This document shows, piece by piece, positions 40,718 through 49,624 of a stretch of DNA of 64,000 bases. This DNA comes from Halococcoides cellulosivorans (GTDB lineage: Archaea > Halobacteriota > Halobacteria > Halobacteriales > Haloarculaceae). Location: NCBI RefSeq assembly GCF_003058365.1, contig NZ_CP028858.1, forward strand, positions 2,406,836-2,470,835, in the 5' to 3' direction. The notes below the pieces were generated by a model. The model was not told the origin of the DNA, ran no database searches, and worked only from the letters and a program-made list of their open reading frames with translations. The position numbers and the translations under genes are program-made. Position 1 is the first letter of the stretch; every line of letters starts with the position of its first letter.

Positions 40718-41194
40718 ATGTCTCTGTTTTCCAATGGAGTCGAAGACGACGACCGGACGATGCTAGCGCTGTCGGTTGCCGCCCTCATGACACTCGGAGC
40801 AACCCTCTTTCTTGGTGATTACATCTTCAATACCCGCCCCGGGACGACCGAACCGGCACTGGCCATGCTCTTCAGCGTCACTCTCATCGCCACGGGAGTG
40901 ATCGGTATGGGAGTATGGGCCGTGTCACCGATCCCCGGAAAGACGCTACCGCTGTTTGCCATCGAGGCCGAAGACAACCAGTGGAGGGTGCCTGTGGTCT
41001 TACTGGCGATGGCCGCCCTCGTGATGTTCGGAACGGCAGCGTATGGCATCAATAGTCAGTTTGTTGCTCGACCCGGGCCAACAGATACGCTGTCGCTCGT
41101 TAACATCGGTCTTCAACTCAGTGGCGGCACAGTAATCGGCGCGAGAGTTCTGATAACATTGTACTATCGTAGCCGACAGAGGGGGAGAGAATAG
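40718..41194 (+). CDS. Four-helix membrane protein (tandem copy 1)
   Basis: A 158-residue protein with four hydrophobic segments at about 15-35, 47-70, 90-110 and 125-148 (MLALSVAALMTLGATLFLGD, LAMLFSVTLIATGVIGMGV, VVLLAMAALVMFGTAAYGI, GLQLSGGTVIGARVLITLYY). A conserved loop VWAVSPIPGKTLPLFAIEAE joins helices 2 and 3. No family recognised. A paralogue about 500 bases downstream shares this architecture, the WAVSP(I/L)PGKT loop and the 5-prime leader box, so the gene and its promoter were duplicated together. The second copy is more GC-rich and diverged. Confidence 0.7.
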   Translation: MSLFSNGVEDDDRTMLALSVAALMTLGATLFLGDYIFNTRPGTTEPALAMLFSVTLIATGVIGMGVWAVSPIPGKTLPLFAIEAEDNQWRVPVVLLAMAALVMFGTAAYGINSQFVARPGPTDTLSLVNIGLQLSGGTVIGARVLITLYYRSRQRGRE

Positions 41195-41661
41195 ATATTC
41201 GCACGGGTGCCAGGCGGTGAGTCGATCCAAAAACCGGTCGACCTGGGCCAGTATTTTTCGTCCCGCTGTTCGCCGATCACGCGCCGGACGACCTCGGCGG
41301 CGATCGGTCGAAAATCTCCGCGAACACGGCGTCGGGACTGCCCAGGAGGACGGCGAGGCCGATCGTATCAGTCGCTGCCGACCCAGCACCCGTGAGACCA
41401 GACCCGACGCAGCGATGATGCTCGAAGACGTCGTGCCGGAATCCGACGATACTGTCGGTGGGCGGATTATCGTGGAAAGATGGCCAGCACGCCACAGTCT
41501 CCATCGACGATGATCTCGACTATCTGAAGCCGTCCACTCACCGACGAACGACAGCGAGACGCTGGTCCTCTCGGGGATACCAGAACCGACAGACAGCCCC
41601 GACTCATCTCGTCGGGCAAGACCAGGGAATGCCGACTGACGCCACCGACCTGCAACGTCTT
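41195..41661. other. 467-bp region between the tandem membrane genes
   Basis: No frame looks like a gene: several are open but their translations are arginine/serine-rich shadows. A minus-strand stretch near 41290-41400 has gene-like GC3 and might be a fragment of something decayed, but it is not strong enough to call. Confidence 0.35.
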
Positions 41662-41687
41662 TTTGTATCGCTGCCGAGACGTTTCGC
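41662..41687 (+). promoter_or_regulatory. Conserved leader box of the second four-helix membrane gene
   Basis: TTTGTATCGCTGCCGAGACG and the following TTTCGC match 40674-40699 with two substitutions, at the same 44-base distance from the ATG at 41706. Confidence 0.55.
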
Positions 41688-41705
41688 ACACGCATCAAAT
41701 CGACC

Positions 41706-42167
41706 ATGTCACTGCTACCGGGCGGACCCGACGACGATGGGTGGACGACGTTCGTGATGGCGCTGTCGGTCGTCGCTCTCGCGATGCTCGGAGTGACTGT
41801 CGGTCTCGGACACGCCGTGATCGATGGCCCCGCGGAGACGACCGCCCCGGGAGTGGCGGTGCTCTTCGGGGTCGGGCTGGCCGCCACCGGAGTGCTCGGT
41901 GCAGAACTGTGGGCCGTGTCCCCACTCCCCGGAAAGACACACCCGCTGTATGCCGACGAGGCCGAGGGTGAGAACTGGACGGTGTACGTGGTGGGGCTCT
42001 CAGTGGCCGCGCTCCTGATGTTCGGGACGGCCGCGATATCTGGCTCTGGACAGTTCGTGGCTCGAATCGGGTCACCCGATACGCTATCGTTCGTTACCAT
42101 CGGCGTCTCACTCTCTGCCGGCACGGTCCTCGGCGCGCGAGTGCTGAATGTGCTGTATCGTTCGTAG
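41706..42167 (+). CDS. Four-helix membrane protein (tandem copy 2)
   Basis: A 153-residue paralogue of the gene at 40718: same MSL start, same four hydrophobic segments, same loop (LWAVSPLPGKTHPLYADEAE) and same C-terminal GARVLNVLY. It is more GC-rich than copy 1 in third positions, so the pair is not very recent or copy 1 has drifted. The gene converges on the 48-residue small-protein gene at 42193. Function unknown. Confidence 0.72.
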   Translation: MSLLPGGPDDDGWTTFVMALSVVALAMLGVTVGLGHAVIDGPAETTAPGVAVLFGVGLAATGVLGAELWAVSPLPGKTHPLYADEAEGENWTVYVVGLSVAALLMFGTAAISGSGQFVARIGSPDTLSFVTIGVSLSAGTVLGARVLNVLYRS

Positions 42168-42192
42168 ACCACACCGCGAGCGTCGAACCGAC

Positions 42193-42339
42193 CTATAGCT
42201 CGCCCACGAGACGCGCCTGCGTCAGAATGCGTTCGGCGTTCTGTTCGACGAACTCGTCGCCGCGATGCTCGCGCATCTCGTCGAGAATCTGTGCTTCCGC
42301 GGGCGTTCTGTCTGGCGACGTGTCGTTCGGTCCGTTCAT
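42193..42339 (-). CDS. 48-residue conserved-type haloarchaeal microprotein
   Basis: ATG at 42339 opens a 48-codon frame (MNGPNDTSPDRTPAEAQILDEM and so on) that ends ARLVGEL. The core TPAEAQILDEMREHRGDEFV then EQNAERILTQARLVG is a single amphipathic helix pair with strongly biased codons, in a style I associate with a conserved small protein in many haloarchaea, though the family is not named. Below 50 codons, so easily missed by gene callers. Function unknown. Confidence 0.6.
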   Translation of the reverse strand: MNGPNDTSPDRTPAEAQILDEMREHRGDEFVEQNAERILTQARLVGEL

Positions 42340-42393
42340 GGTGGCGAGCGACGCTCATCCCAAAGACGGTGTCAAAGGCGATAAGAGGCCGGT

Positions 42394-42549
42394 CTATTCC
42401 ACCTGTTCGAATTCGATGCCGGAGACTTCACCGTCGCCGGGCGAGTCCGACGCTGTCCGACGAACTTCCCAGAGCGGACGGGGATCCACTCTGAGTTCGG
42501 CCGGGCCGGCGTCACCGATCGGAGCTGCGGGCGACCGTCGCGAGCGCAT
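42394..42549 (-). CDS. 51-residue small protein overlapping the membrane gene end
   Basis: ATG at 42549 to TAG at 42394. It overlaps the last 38 bases of the 128-residue membrane gene in another frame. The part outside the overlap reads AELRVDPRPLWEVRRTASDS and ends GEVSGIEFEQVE, acidic with clean GC3 codon use, so it looks like a real coding segment, but the true start may differ (no clear ribosome-binding site seen). Possibly translationally coupled to the membrane gene upstream. Unknown function. Confidence 0.45.
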   Translation of the reverse strand: MRSRRSPAAPIGDAGPAELRVDPRPLWEVRRTASDSPGDGEVSGIEFEQVE

Positions 42550-42898
42550 ACGCGACGGCGCTCGTCACGACGAAGCCCACACCGGCGGCCGCCGTCGGAG
42601 CAAGAGCCAGACGGGCGACCCACTCGACTGCGAGGAAGACGCCCCCGACGATGACTGCCGCGGCGACCGTCCACGCGACAGCCGCGAGGCCGGTATAGCT
42701 GGTCGGCCAGACGCGATCGTGGATCTCGGGGATGACGAGCGCGAGCACCATCGCGAGGGTGAAGCCACCGACGGTCGACCCGATCGCCCAGCCGTAGCCC
42801 AGGAGGGCGGCGACTGCCACACAGATCGCCGTGAGACTCACCGCGAGGTCACGCGTCAGTTCGTCGACGAATCGGTCGCGGAGCGATGGATTCGGCAT
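42512..42898 (-). CDS. Four-helix membrane protein
   Basis: A 128-residue integral membrane protein. The N-terminus (MPNPSLRDRFVDELTRDL) is soluble and charged, then four hydrophobic segments fill the remainder (AVSLTAICVAVAALLGYGW, TVGGFTLAMVLALVIPEI, LAAVAWTVAAAVIVGGVFLA, AAAGVGFVVTSAVAYALATV). There is no motif to assign a role. It lies upstream of, and overlaps, the 51-residue gene; both are on the minus strand. Confidence 0.65.
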   Translation of the reverse strand: MPNPSLRDRFVDELTRDLAVSLTAICVAVAALLGYGWAIGSTVGGFTLAMVLALVIPEIHDRVWPTSYTGLAAVAWTVAAAVIVGGVFLAVEWVARLALAPTAAAGVGFVVTSAVAYALATVARSSDR

Positions 42899-43028
42899 TC
42901 CCGATAGTCAATGCGCCGCGGGCAAAAGGAGCGCCGATCGGCCGAGGGAGATCGCACTCTGGGACGTAAGAACCACGACACCGTCGGCTGATCGGGCGAG
43001 TCGGGAGAAACGGAAAGAACGATCCGCG

Positions 43029-43250
43029 TTATTCGAGGCCGAGGTCCGCCAGCGAGTGGGTGTGCTGCCACGCGCCCGACACCTCGTCGATGTCGAAGGT
43101 CAGCACGCCGTCGGTCAGTTCGAGTCGGACCGTCTCGTCGTCGATCTGCGTGTCGTGAAGGTGGAGTTCCAGCGGCTGATCGAACTCCGCGACCGCGACC
43201 ATCAGTTCACCGTTCGCTTCGAGTTGTTCGCGCAGGTCGGCAGCGTCCAT
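43029..43250 (-). CDS. Small acidic protein
   Basis: A 73-residue acidic protein, start MDAADLREQLEANGELMVAV at 43250; a longer frame of 83 codons exists, but the AT-rich ACTTAAAAGG of the promoter lies within 30 bases of the shorter start. It is beta-rich, with an alternating pattern (ELHLHDTQIDDETVRLEL), and ends HSLADLGLE. Unknown function; size and composition fit the common class of haloarchaeal small proteins. Confidence 0.6.
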   Translation of the reverse strand: MDAADLREQLEANGELMVAVAEFDQPLELHLHDTQIDDETVRLELTDGVLTFDIDEVSGAWQHTHSLADLGLE

Positions 43251-43395
43251 AGTGCAAACGGCGCTTGGACGGGTTCGCACTTAAAAGGTCGCCCGCCATC
43301 CGAGTTCCCGAGAACTGGTTTTGGCCGACCTAAAGTAGGGGCGAAACCTGCCCGTACTCCAAGACGCTTGTGTTATCCGACCGTGGAGTCAAGGG

Positions 43396-43500
43396 ATGTC
43401 AATGAACGTCGAGCGCTACACGGAGTGTCGAGAGTGTGGGTGTGAGCTGGAATCAGCGACCTCGTACCGACGCCACGCCGTCTGTCAGGACTGCGAGTGA
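43396..43500 (+). CDS. 34-residue zinc-ribbon microprotein
   Basis: ATG at 43396 encodes 34 residues: MSMNVERYTECRECGCELES and a second half with TSYRRHAVCQDCE. Two C-x2-C pairs (CREC, CQDC) spaced 20 residues apart make a single zinc ribbon, a common haloarchaeal microprotein format. It is too short for most gene callers. It could bind nucleic acid or a protein partner; no target is visible. The next gene on this strand is GH3. Confidence 0.6.
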   Translation: MSMNVERYTECRECGCELESATSYRRHAVCQDCE

Positions 43501-43633
43501 GTGGGCTCCGGGCGCGGTGACCGAGCCGACCACCAGGGTCGACCGTCGACAGCATCGCTTTTGGCCGTCCCGACGGTAGATGGGGTATTCCGAGCGCCGT
43601 CGCGACGGCGACGGTCGCCACGGAGGCACGCCC

Positions 43634-45805
43634 ATGTCGAACACTAATCTTCCTTCCGACAGCATCGAAACGCTGCTCGATCGGCTCACGATCGACGAGA
43701 AACTCCGCCTGATCCGTGGTGGGGTCGATCCAGACGCACGCGCGACGGGCTACGTCCCGGGGATCGACCGGCTGGAGATTCCCGCACTCGCGCTGGTCGA
43801 CGGCCCGATGGGCGTCCGCGCGGGGACCGCGACGGGGTTTCCGGCCTCGATCGCGCTCGCGGCCAGTTGGGACCCCGATCTCGCTCGCGAGTTGGGCCGG
43901 GCGCTGGGCATCGAGGCCCGCGAGAAAGGCCAGGACGTCGTGCTCGCGCCCGGGATGAACCTCCTCCGGGCCCCCCAGTGTGGGCGCGCGTTCGAATACT
44001 ACAGCGAGGATCCCACTCTTACGAGTCGCCTCGCGGTCGGGACGATCGAGGGCATCCAGTCCGCGGGCGCGATCGCGACCGCGAAGCACTTCGTCGCGAA
44101 CAGCCAGGAAGAACGCCGTTTCCAGGTCGATCACCGCATCGACGAGCGCCCGCTGCGCGAACTGTATCTCCGGGCGTTCGAGGCGTCGGTCCGCGAGGCC
44201 GACGCGGGGATGGTGATGGCGGCGTACAACGGCGTCAACGGCGATCCGATGACCGCCAACGAACGGCTGTTGACCGACGTGCTGCGCGAAGAGTGGGGCT
44301 TCGAAGGTGTCGTCGTCTCCGACTGGTGGGCCGTGACCGACGGGCCCCGCGCGATCACGGCCGGCCTCGATCTGGAGATGCCGGGCGTCCCCGTCAACGA
44401 GTGGCACCTCGCTGAATCGAACTCGATCACGCGGCTGATCGACGCCATCCCTGACCACGATCGGGTGCCCCGCCAGCGACTCGCCCGATTGCTGATGACG
44501 CCCTGGCTGCCCGATCACGCCAACCCGAACCTCTTCGACGCGGGCCACTTCGACGGGCCGCTCAGGGAGGCGCTGGACGCTGGCCGCCTGGACGAACGAG
44601 TGATCGACCGGTCGGTGCAGCGACTCCTCGAAACGATGGACCGGTTCGGCGTCCTCGACGGCGACCGGCCCGATCCAGAGGCGGGCGATCACGACGCGCT
44701 CGCCCGACGGATCGCCCGCCGCGGGACCGTCCTGCTAGAGAACGACGAGGTGCTCCCGCTGGACGATCCCGACTCGATCGTGATGATCGGCCCGAACGTC
44801 GACCGCGCGAAAGTCGGCGGCGGGGGCTCCTCGGCGGTCGAGGCGGGCGCGACGACCGACCCCGTGCGCGGCGTGCGCGACCGGGTCGGCGCGGGGACGC
44901 GCGTCCACGTCGAACGGGGTCACGAGCCGTTCGAGACGGCGACGATGGGCGCCTCGCCGTTCGAGGGGCTGGAGTTCGGCAGCGAAGACAGCGACGGGCG
45001 CATCGACGACGCCGTCGCCGCCGCGGGTGACGCCGACGTCGCCGTGGTCGTCGTCCAGGACAACGCGACCGAGGGCGAGGATCGCCCGCTCTGGCTGCCC
45101 GGCGAGCAAGACCAGTTGGTCAGCCGGGTCGCGACCGCCGCCGAACAATGCGTCGTCGTCGTGCGGTCGGCGGGCCCGATCGCGATGCCGTGGGCAACGA
45201 GCGTCGACGCGATCCTGGCGCAGTGGTACCCCGGTCAGGCCGACGGCCGCGCGCTCGCGGACGTCCTCTTTGGCGACCACGATCCCGGCGGGCGCCTGCC
45301 CGCGACGTTCGGGCGCCGGCCCGACGACTATCCGGCGACAGATCCCGCGGCCTACCCCGGGATCGACGACGTCGTCAGCCACGAGGAGGGGCTCTCGATC
45401 GGCTATCGCTATTTCGAGGCCGAGGATGTCCAGCCGCTCTACCCGTTCGGCCACGGCGAGTCGTACGCCGAGTTCGCGTACGGCGCGGTGAGCGTCGACG
45501 GCGGGACGGTCGAGGTTTCGATCGAGAACACCAGCGAGCGGGCGGGTCGAGAAGTCGTCCAGGTGTATCTCGATCCCGTGGAGCCGTCGGTCGAGCGTCC
45601 GCCGCGTGAACTCGCGGGCTTCGCGGCGATCGAACTCGCGGCCGGCGAGTCACGTACCGTCGAAGTCGACCTGCCAGAGCGCGCGGGCGCAGTCTACGAT
45701 CCCGCGGCTGGCGCGTGGGCCTGGCCCGATACGGACTTCGAGGCGGTCGTCGGGCGATCGGTCACCGACGAGCGTGGACGGACCGCCGTCTCGCTCGGGG
45801 AGTGA
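43634..45805 (+). CDS. GH3-family beta-glucosidase / glycosidase
   Basis: A 723-residue glycoside hydrolase family 3 enzyme, start MSNTNLPSDSIETLLDRLT. The N-terminal (alpha/beta)8 domain contains KHFVANSQEERRFQVDH (substrate binding, 151-167) and the catalytic nucleophile Asp230 in GFEGVVVSDWWAV. The second alpha/beta domain includes GPNVDRAKVGGGGSSAVE, and a fibronectin-III-like domain closes it (EGLSIGYRYFEAEDVQPLYPFGHG to the end), as in thermophilic beta-glucosidases. No signal peptide, so it probably acts on imported oligosaccharides. With the secreted GH5 at 56125 it suggests glucan use. Confidence 0.93.
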   Translation: MSNTNLPSDSIETLLDRLTIDEKLRLIRGGVDPDARATGYVPGIDRLEIPALALVDGPMGVRAGTATGFPASIALAASWDPDLARELGRALGIEAREKGQDVVLAPGMNLLRAPQCGRAFEYYSEDPTLTSRLAVGTIEGIQSAGAIATAKHFVANSQEERRFQVDHRIDERPLRELYLRAFEASVREADAGMVMAAYNGVNGDPMTANERLLTDVLREEWGFEGVVVSDWWAVTDGPRAITAGLDLEMPGVPVNEWHLAESNSITRLIDAIPDHDRVPRQRLARLLMTPWLPDHANPNLFDAGHFDGPLREALDAGRLDERVIDRSVQRLLETMDRFGVLDGDRPDPEAGDHDALARRIARRGTVLLENDEVLPLDDPDSIVMIGPNVDRAKVGGGGSSAVEAGATTDPVRGVRDRVGAGTRVHVERGHEPFETATMGASPFEGLEFGSEDSDGRIDDAVAAAGDADVAVVVVQDNATEGEDRPLWLPGEQDQLVSRVATAAEQCVVVVRSAGPIAMPWATSVDAILAQWYPGQADGRALADVLFGDHDPGGRLPATFGRRPDDYPATDPAAYPGIDDVVSHEEGLSIGYRYFEAEDVQPLYPFGHGESYAEFAYGAVSVDGGTVEVSIENTSERAGREVVQVYLDPVEPSVERPPRELAGFAAIELAAGESRTVEVDLPERAGAVYDPAAGAWAWPDTDFEAVVGRSVTDERGRTAVSLGE

Positions 45806-45806
45806 C

Positions 45807-46472
45807 TCACGCCATCGGGCCGACGAACCTCGACACCAGCGCGATCAGCGAGAGGAGGATCCAGGGCACCGCGACGATCACCGCCTGGCGGCGCTCGATG
45901 CCGTGCACGTTCTCGACGCCGACTGTCCAGAGATACGCACCCCAGAGGAGCGTCACCAGGCCGACGACGGTGATGACCAGATTGACCGGGTCGGTCGGCG
46001 CACCGGTGATCTGGCCCGACAGCGCCTGGATCTCCTGTTGGGTCATGTCCTCGGTGACCGCGGGCAGCTCCGTCTGGACGTATCGGAGGTAGCTCCCGGC
46101 CACGGCGACGGCCGTGCCGACGATGTGTGGGACGAAGCCCCACGCGACGGCCTGGGTCGTGGTCGAGAAGTCGGCGTCGCCGTCGAACCACGCGCCGACG
46201 CCGTACGCCGTCCCCGCCACTCCCAGCCAGTACAGCGGCGTCGTGACGAGGAACCAGCCAGCCGAGAACGCGACGGAGACGAGTGCGAACCCCGACCCTC
46301 CGCTCACCTCGCTGAACAGCTGTTGGGTCATCTGATAGGTGGGATAGAGCGACAACAGCTGGACGGCGAGGAGAACGCCGACGACAGCGGCGGGACTCGC
46401 CCAGCCACCCCACCCCTCGCGGTCGAAAAACGATTCCGGGTCGAACAGCAGTACGTCGATCGGTGGCACCAT
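45807..46472 (-). CDS. Yip1-family membrane protein
   Basis: A 221-residue protein starting MVPPIDVLLFDPESFFDREG; the FFDREGWGGWASPAAVVGVL segment is typical of the Yip1 domain family, with five hydrophobic segments following. Archaeal and bacterial members are membrane proteins of unknown function. It converges on the GH3 gene with one base between the stops and is divergent from the toxin-antitoxin pair. Confidence 0.78.
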   Translation of the reverse strand: MVPPIDVLLFDPESFFDREGWGGWASPAAVVGVLLAVQLLSLYPTYQMTQQLFSEVSGGSGFALVSVAFSAGWFLVTTPLYWLGVAGTAYGVGAWFDGDADFSTTTQAVAWGFVPHIVGTAVAVAGSYLRYVQTELPAVTEDMTQQEIQALSGQITGAPTDPVNLVITVVGLVTLLWGAYLWTVGVENVHGIERRQAVIVAVPWILLSLIALVSRFVGPMA

Positions 46473-46614
46473 ACGCGGACTCGCTCGCCCGGTGGTCGTA
46501 GTCCTTGTGGACCGGAATCGCCGGTACCGCAATTGCGGCCGTGGCGGTCACAGACGCCACGCGGTCACCACTACGCTTAACCACGAGGATCTCGAAGTAA
46601 TACGTAGAGATAGT

Positions 46615-46908
46615 ATGAGTTCAGTCGAATCTGAGACCGTCGTCTCTGTGTCCTCACGAGGGCAGGCGACGATCCCCAAGGAGTTTCGCGACGAGTTGGG
46701 CATCGAGACGCCCGGCCGGGTGAAGTTCGCCCGAACCGACGACGGCGAGATCGTCGTCCGTCCGATCACGTCGATCACCGACCTCCGGGGTGTGCTCGCG
46801 GGAGCGACCGACGAGGACGGGCGAACGGCGACCGAACGACTGCGCGAGGAGCGCGAACGGGACGCCGCCCACGAGGCCGCGCTCCGGAACCGCGACGACC
46901 AGCGATGA
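46615..46908 (+). CDS. vapB: AbrB/SpoVT-type antitoxin (VapB)
   Basis: A 97-residue protein. The N-terminal swapped-hairpin AbrB domain VVSVSSRGQATIPKEFRDEL is diagnostic for prokaryotic antitoxins and transition regulators; a helical arm follows (TDLRGVLAGATDEDGRTATE and beyond) that binds the toxin. It overlaps the PIN-domain gene by 4 bases (ATGA), the usual VapBC layout, and as antitoxin should autoregulate the operon. A purine-rich TACGTAGAGATAGT stretch sits before the ATG. Confidence 0.9.
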   Translation: MSSVESETVVSVSSRGQATIPKEFRDELGIETPGRVKFARTDDGEIVVRPITSITDLRGVLAGATDEDGRTATERLREERERDAAHEAALRNRDDQR

Positions 46909-47324
46909 CCGGCCAGCCCGATACGGTCGTGTTCGACGCCGAACCGCTTGTGGCGTACTTCTGTGACGAGCCGGGAAGCGACACCGTCGAGCGGTACGTC
47001 ACGGCGGTCGAGGGGGCCGTCGACGGCTACATCTCCGCGGTCACCCTCGCGGAGGTCCACTACGTCGTTCGGGCGATCGACGGAGCGGACCGAGCGGACG
47101 CCGTCGTCGACGTCCTCGAAGAGAGTGGCATTCGGCGCGTCGACACCGCCGACGTCTGGCGACACGCTGCCGAGTTCAAGTTTCATCACGCCCCCTCGCT
47201 CGGTGACGCGTTCGCGCTCGGGACCGCCGCTCAGATCGACGGGACGCTCCTCGTGGGTGCAGACGACGACTTCGACGATATCGAATCGGTGCCCGTCGTC
47301 CGGTGTCGAGAGGAGTCCGCCTGA
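46905..47324 (+). CDS. vapC: PIN-domain ribonuclease toxin (VapC)
   Basis: A 139-residue PIN domain. The four acidic metal ligands are in place: Asp11 (VVFDAEPLVAYF), Glu50 (VTLAEVHYV), Asp101 (LGDAFALG) and Asp120 (VGADDDFDD). The enzyme would cut RNA when released from its antitoxin. It is translationally coupled to vapB by a 4-base overlap and ends 6 bases before the convergent geranylgeranyl-reductase gene. Confidence 0.9.
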   Translation: MTGQPDTVVFDAEPLVAYFCDEPGSDTVERYVTAVEGAVDGYISAVTLAEVHYVVRAIDGADRADAVVDVLEESGIRRVDTADVWRHAAEFKFHHAPSLGDAFALGTAAQIDGTLLVGADDDFDDIESVPVVRCREESA

Positions 47325-47330
47325 CCCATC

Positions 47331-48410
47331 CTACCTGACGAACGCCCGGAGTTGATCGAACGAGAAGATCGTCGAGGGGCGATCCATGTGGACGCCAACC
47401 CGCCCGCTGGTGAGTCGCAAGCCCACACGTTGGACCGCGTTGGGGAGATCGTACGCCCGACGGATCCACGCGCCCATCGCGATCTCCCGGCCGAGGTCCT
47501 CGCGCCACGCACGCTCGTAGTCCGCGAGCGTCGCGGGATCACTCGGATCGACGGTGCGAGCGGCGTGATCGGCGGCGGTCATGCCGTAGTTGATCCCGCC
47601 GCCGGTGAACGGCTTGGTCTGGGCGGCGGCGTCACCGAGCAACAGCGTTCGATCCGCCGTGACCCGATCGGGCGGACCGATCGGGATCAGTCCCGAGCAC
47701 CGACGGGCGGTCTCGACGCCATACGCGTCGGTCATGGCCTCGAAGCGCTCGACGGGGTCGGCCTCGGGGCGAGCGGCCAGGCCGTACTCGACGCCCGCCT
47801 CCCCTCGGGGGATGCGCCAGGCGAAAAAGCCCGGCACGTCGAGGTGGACGTCGACGCGGTCGCCGTTGTCGGCCGACGTATCGAAGCCCAACACGCCGTG
47901 GAGCAGTTCGTCTGGCTCCGGAAGGCCGATCGACTGTCGGACGCGCGAGCGTGGCCCGTCGGCCCCGACGAGGATCTTCGCCCGGAACTCCGCGCGACCC
48001 TCGGGCGTGCGGGCCGTGACCGTCACGCCAGTCGCGTCTTCGGTGGCGTCGACGACGGTGTGCTCGACCCGGAGGTCCGCGCCGGCGTCCTCGGCCGCAC
48101 TCGCGAGATGGCGATCCAGCGCGACCCGATCGATCACCTCCGAGATGGTCTCGTCGCGATAGAACGCGTGGGCGGGGCTGTCGGGCCCGCCGACGTGAAA
48201 GCGAGCGCCGGAGATCTGGTTCTGGACGATCGCCTCGCGCGTCCCCTCGGGCGTGCGCTCCCAGATGTCGCGGCTGACGTGGCCCGAACACGCCAGCGGT
48301 TCGCCCACGGGGCCGCGTTCGAGGACGAGCACGCTCTGGCCCGACGCGGCCGCCTGCCGGGCGTACCGACTGCCCGCCGGTCCGGCCCCCACGACGATCA
48401 CGTCGTGCAT
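47331..48410 (-). CDS. Geranylgeranyl reductase-family FAD protein
   Basis: A 359-residue FAD-dependent oxidoreductase, start MHDVIVVGAGPAGSRYARQA. The N-terminal GxGxxG dinucleotide fold, VLVLERGPVGEPLACSGH with the family CSG motif, ILVGADGPRSRVRQ and LLLGDAAAQTKPFTGGGINYG are all present. Family members reduce double bonds of isoprenoid chains of archaeal membrane lipids and related compounds; the exact substrate cannot be told. It diverges from the GpgS-like gene with about 88 bases between starts. Confidence 0.88.
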   Translation of the reverse strand: MHDVIVVGAGPAGSRYARQAAASGQSVLVLERGPVGEPLACSGHVSRDIWERTPEGTREAIVQNQISGARFHVGGPDSPAHAFYRDETISEVIDRVALDRHLASAAEDAGADLRVEHTVVDATEDATGVTVTARTPEGRAEFRAKILVGADGPRSRVRQSIGLPEPDELLHGVLGFDTSADNGDRVDVHLDVPGFFAWRIPRGEAGVEYGLAARPEADPVERFEAMTDAYGVETARRCSGLIPIGPPDRVTADRTLLLGDAAAQTKPFTGGGINYGMTAADHAARTVDPSDPATLADYERAWREDLGREIAMGAWIRRAYDLPNAVQRVGLRLTSGRVGVHMDRPSTIFSFDQLRAFVR

Positions 48411-48498
48411 GGACGCCGACTGGATCGCCGCCCGCATAGCTCTCTCGAAAGCGGCACCGGCCGAACGACTATGTCTGCGGCCGGCGAACGAGGGCGCG

Positions 48499-49599
48499 AT
48501 GGAGTACGTCCAACGGGCGATCGCGACCTGCCACGACTTCGGCGGGGCCGACCCGCCGACCGACCTGTCGCGGGTCGCCGTGGTCGTGCCGGTGACCGAG
48601 CGCGCGGCCCGCACACCGACCGCGTCGGACGTGCTCGCGTCCGTCGCGGCCCGGAATCCCGCTCGCATCGTCGTCCCCGTCCAGGCCGATGCCGACGCGA
48701 TCGGGCCGATCGCAGACTGGCTCGCAGAGGTCGACGCGCCGACCGACTGTCTGTGGTGTTCGGCCCCCGCGCTGGCCGATCGACTCGCCGCCGCGGGCAT
48801 CGACACGCCCCCTGGCAAGGGCCGCGATGTCTGGCTCGCGTTGGGCGTCGCCGCGAGCGCCGCCGACCGGGTCGCCGTCCACGACGCCGACGTCCAGACC
48901 TATGCCCCCGAAACACTCGCGCGACTCTGCTTTCCGCTCGATCACGACTACAGGTTCGTCAAAGGCTACGCCGCCCGCGTCGAGAGCGACGGGCTCTACG
49001 GCCGCCTGTTCAGGCTGTTCGTGAGCCCACTGCTCGACGCGCTGTCGGATCGTCACGACGCCGGGATCGTCCGCTATCTGCAGGCCTTCCGCTACACGCT
49101 CTCGGGGTCGATCGCGACGACCGCACAGATCGCCCGATCGATGCGTCCGCCGCCGGGGTGGGGCCTCGAAATCGCCACGCTCGGGACGGCGTTCGAACGG
49201 GCCGGGTTCGAGGCGACCGCACAGGTCGATCTCGGTCGGCACGTCCACGATCACCGCCCCGTCGCCGGTGCGGACGGCCTCGAACGGATGGCCCGGGAGG
49301 TCTGGACGACGCTCGTCGACGTGTGCGCGACCCACGGCGTCGGCGTCGATCCCGGAGCGCTCCGCACGGCCTACCGAACCGCCGCGGATCGACTGGTCGA
49401 TCGGTACGCCCTCGACGCCCGCTTCAACGGCCTCCCCGCCGATCCACAGGGTGAGCGCGACCAAATCGAGCGGTACGCCGACGCGATCGATCAGGTGGAC
49501 CAGATCGACCGCCTTCCCGCGTGGGACGCGATCGATCTCGATCCGGGCACGGTCCGGGCCACGGCGACCCGCGCCGTCCGGGCGGAACTCCACCGTTGA
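48499..49599 (+). CDS. Glucosyl-3-phosphoglycerate synthase-like glycosyltransferase (GT81/GT2 type)
   Basis: A 366-residue glycosyltransferase, start MEYVQRAIATCHDFGG as in haloarchaeal relatives. Features include GKGRDVWLALGVAASAADRVAVHDADVQTY with the metal-binding DxD-like HDADV, FVKGYAARVESDGLYGRLFRL, and GWGLEIATLGTAFERAGF. This pattern is that of glucosyl- and mannosyl-3-phosphoglycerate synthases, which make the compatible-solute precursor from a nucleotide sugar and 3-phosphoglycerate; in a salt-in haloarchaeon the product may have another role. A Nudix gene follows 25 bases downstream. Confidence 0.8.
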   Translation: MEYVQRAIATCHDFGGADPPTDLSRVAVVVPVTERAARTPTASDVLASVAARNPARIVVPVQADADAIGPIADWLAEVDAPTDCLWCSAPALADRLAAAGIDTPPGKGRDVWLALGVAASAADRVAVHDADVQTYAPETLARLCFPLDHDYRFVKGYAARVESDGLYGRLFRLFVSPLLDALSDRHDAGIVRYLQAFRYTLSGSIATTAQIARSMRPPPGWGLEIATLGTAFERAGFEATAQVDLGRHVHDHRPVAGADGLERMAREVWTTLVDVCATHGVGVDPGALRTAYRTAADRLVDRYALDARFNGLPADPQGERDQIERYADAIDQVDQIDRLPAWDAIDLDPGTVRATATRAVRAELHR

Positions 49600-49624
49600 A
49601 GGGGATGGGTTGCGTCGATCACAC

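Noticed and set aside
41290-41410. Fragment of a transposase between the tandem membrane genes
   Set aside because: A minus-strand stretch reads plausibly but has no transposase motif and no flanking repeats.
43373-44692. 439-codon minus-strand frame over the GH3 gene
   Set aside because: Composition is a reverse shadow of the GH3 coding sequence.
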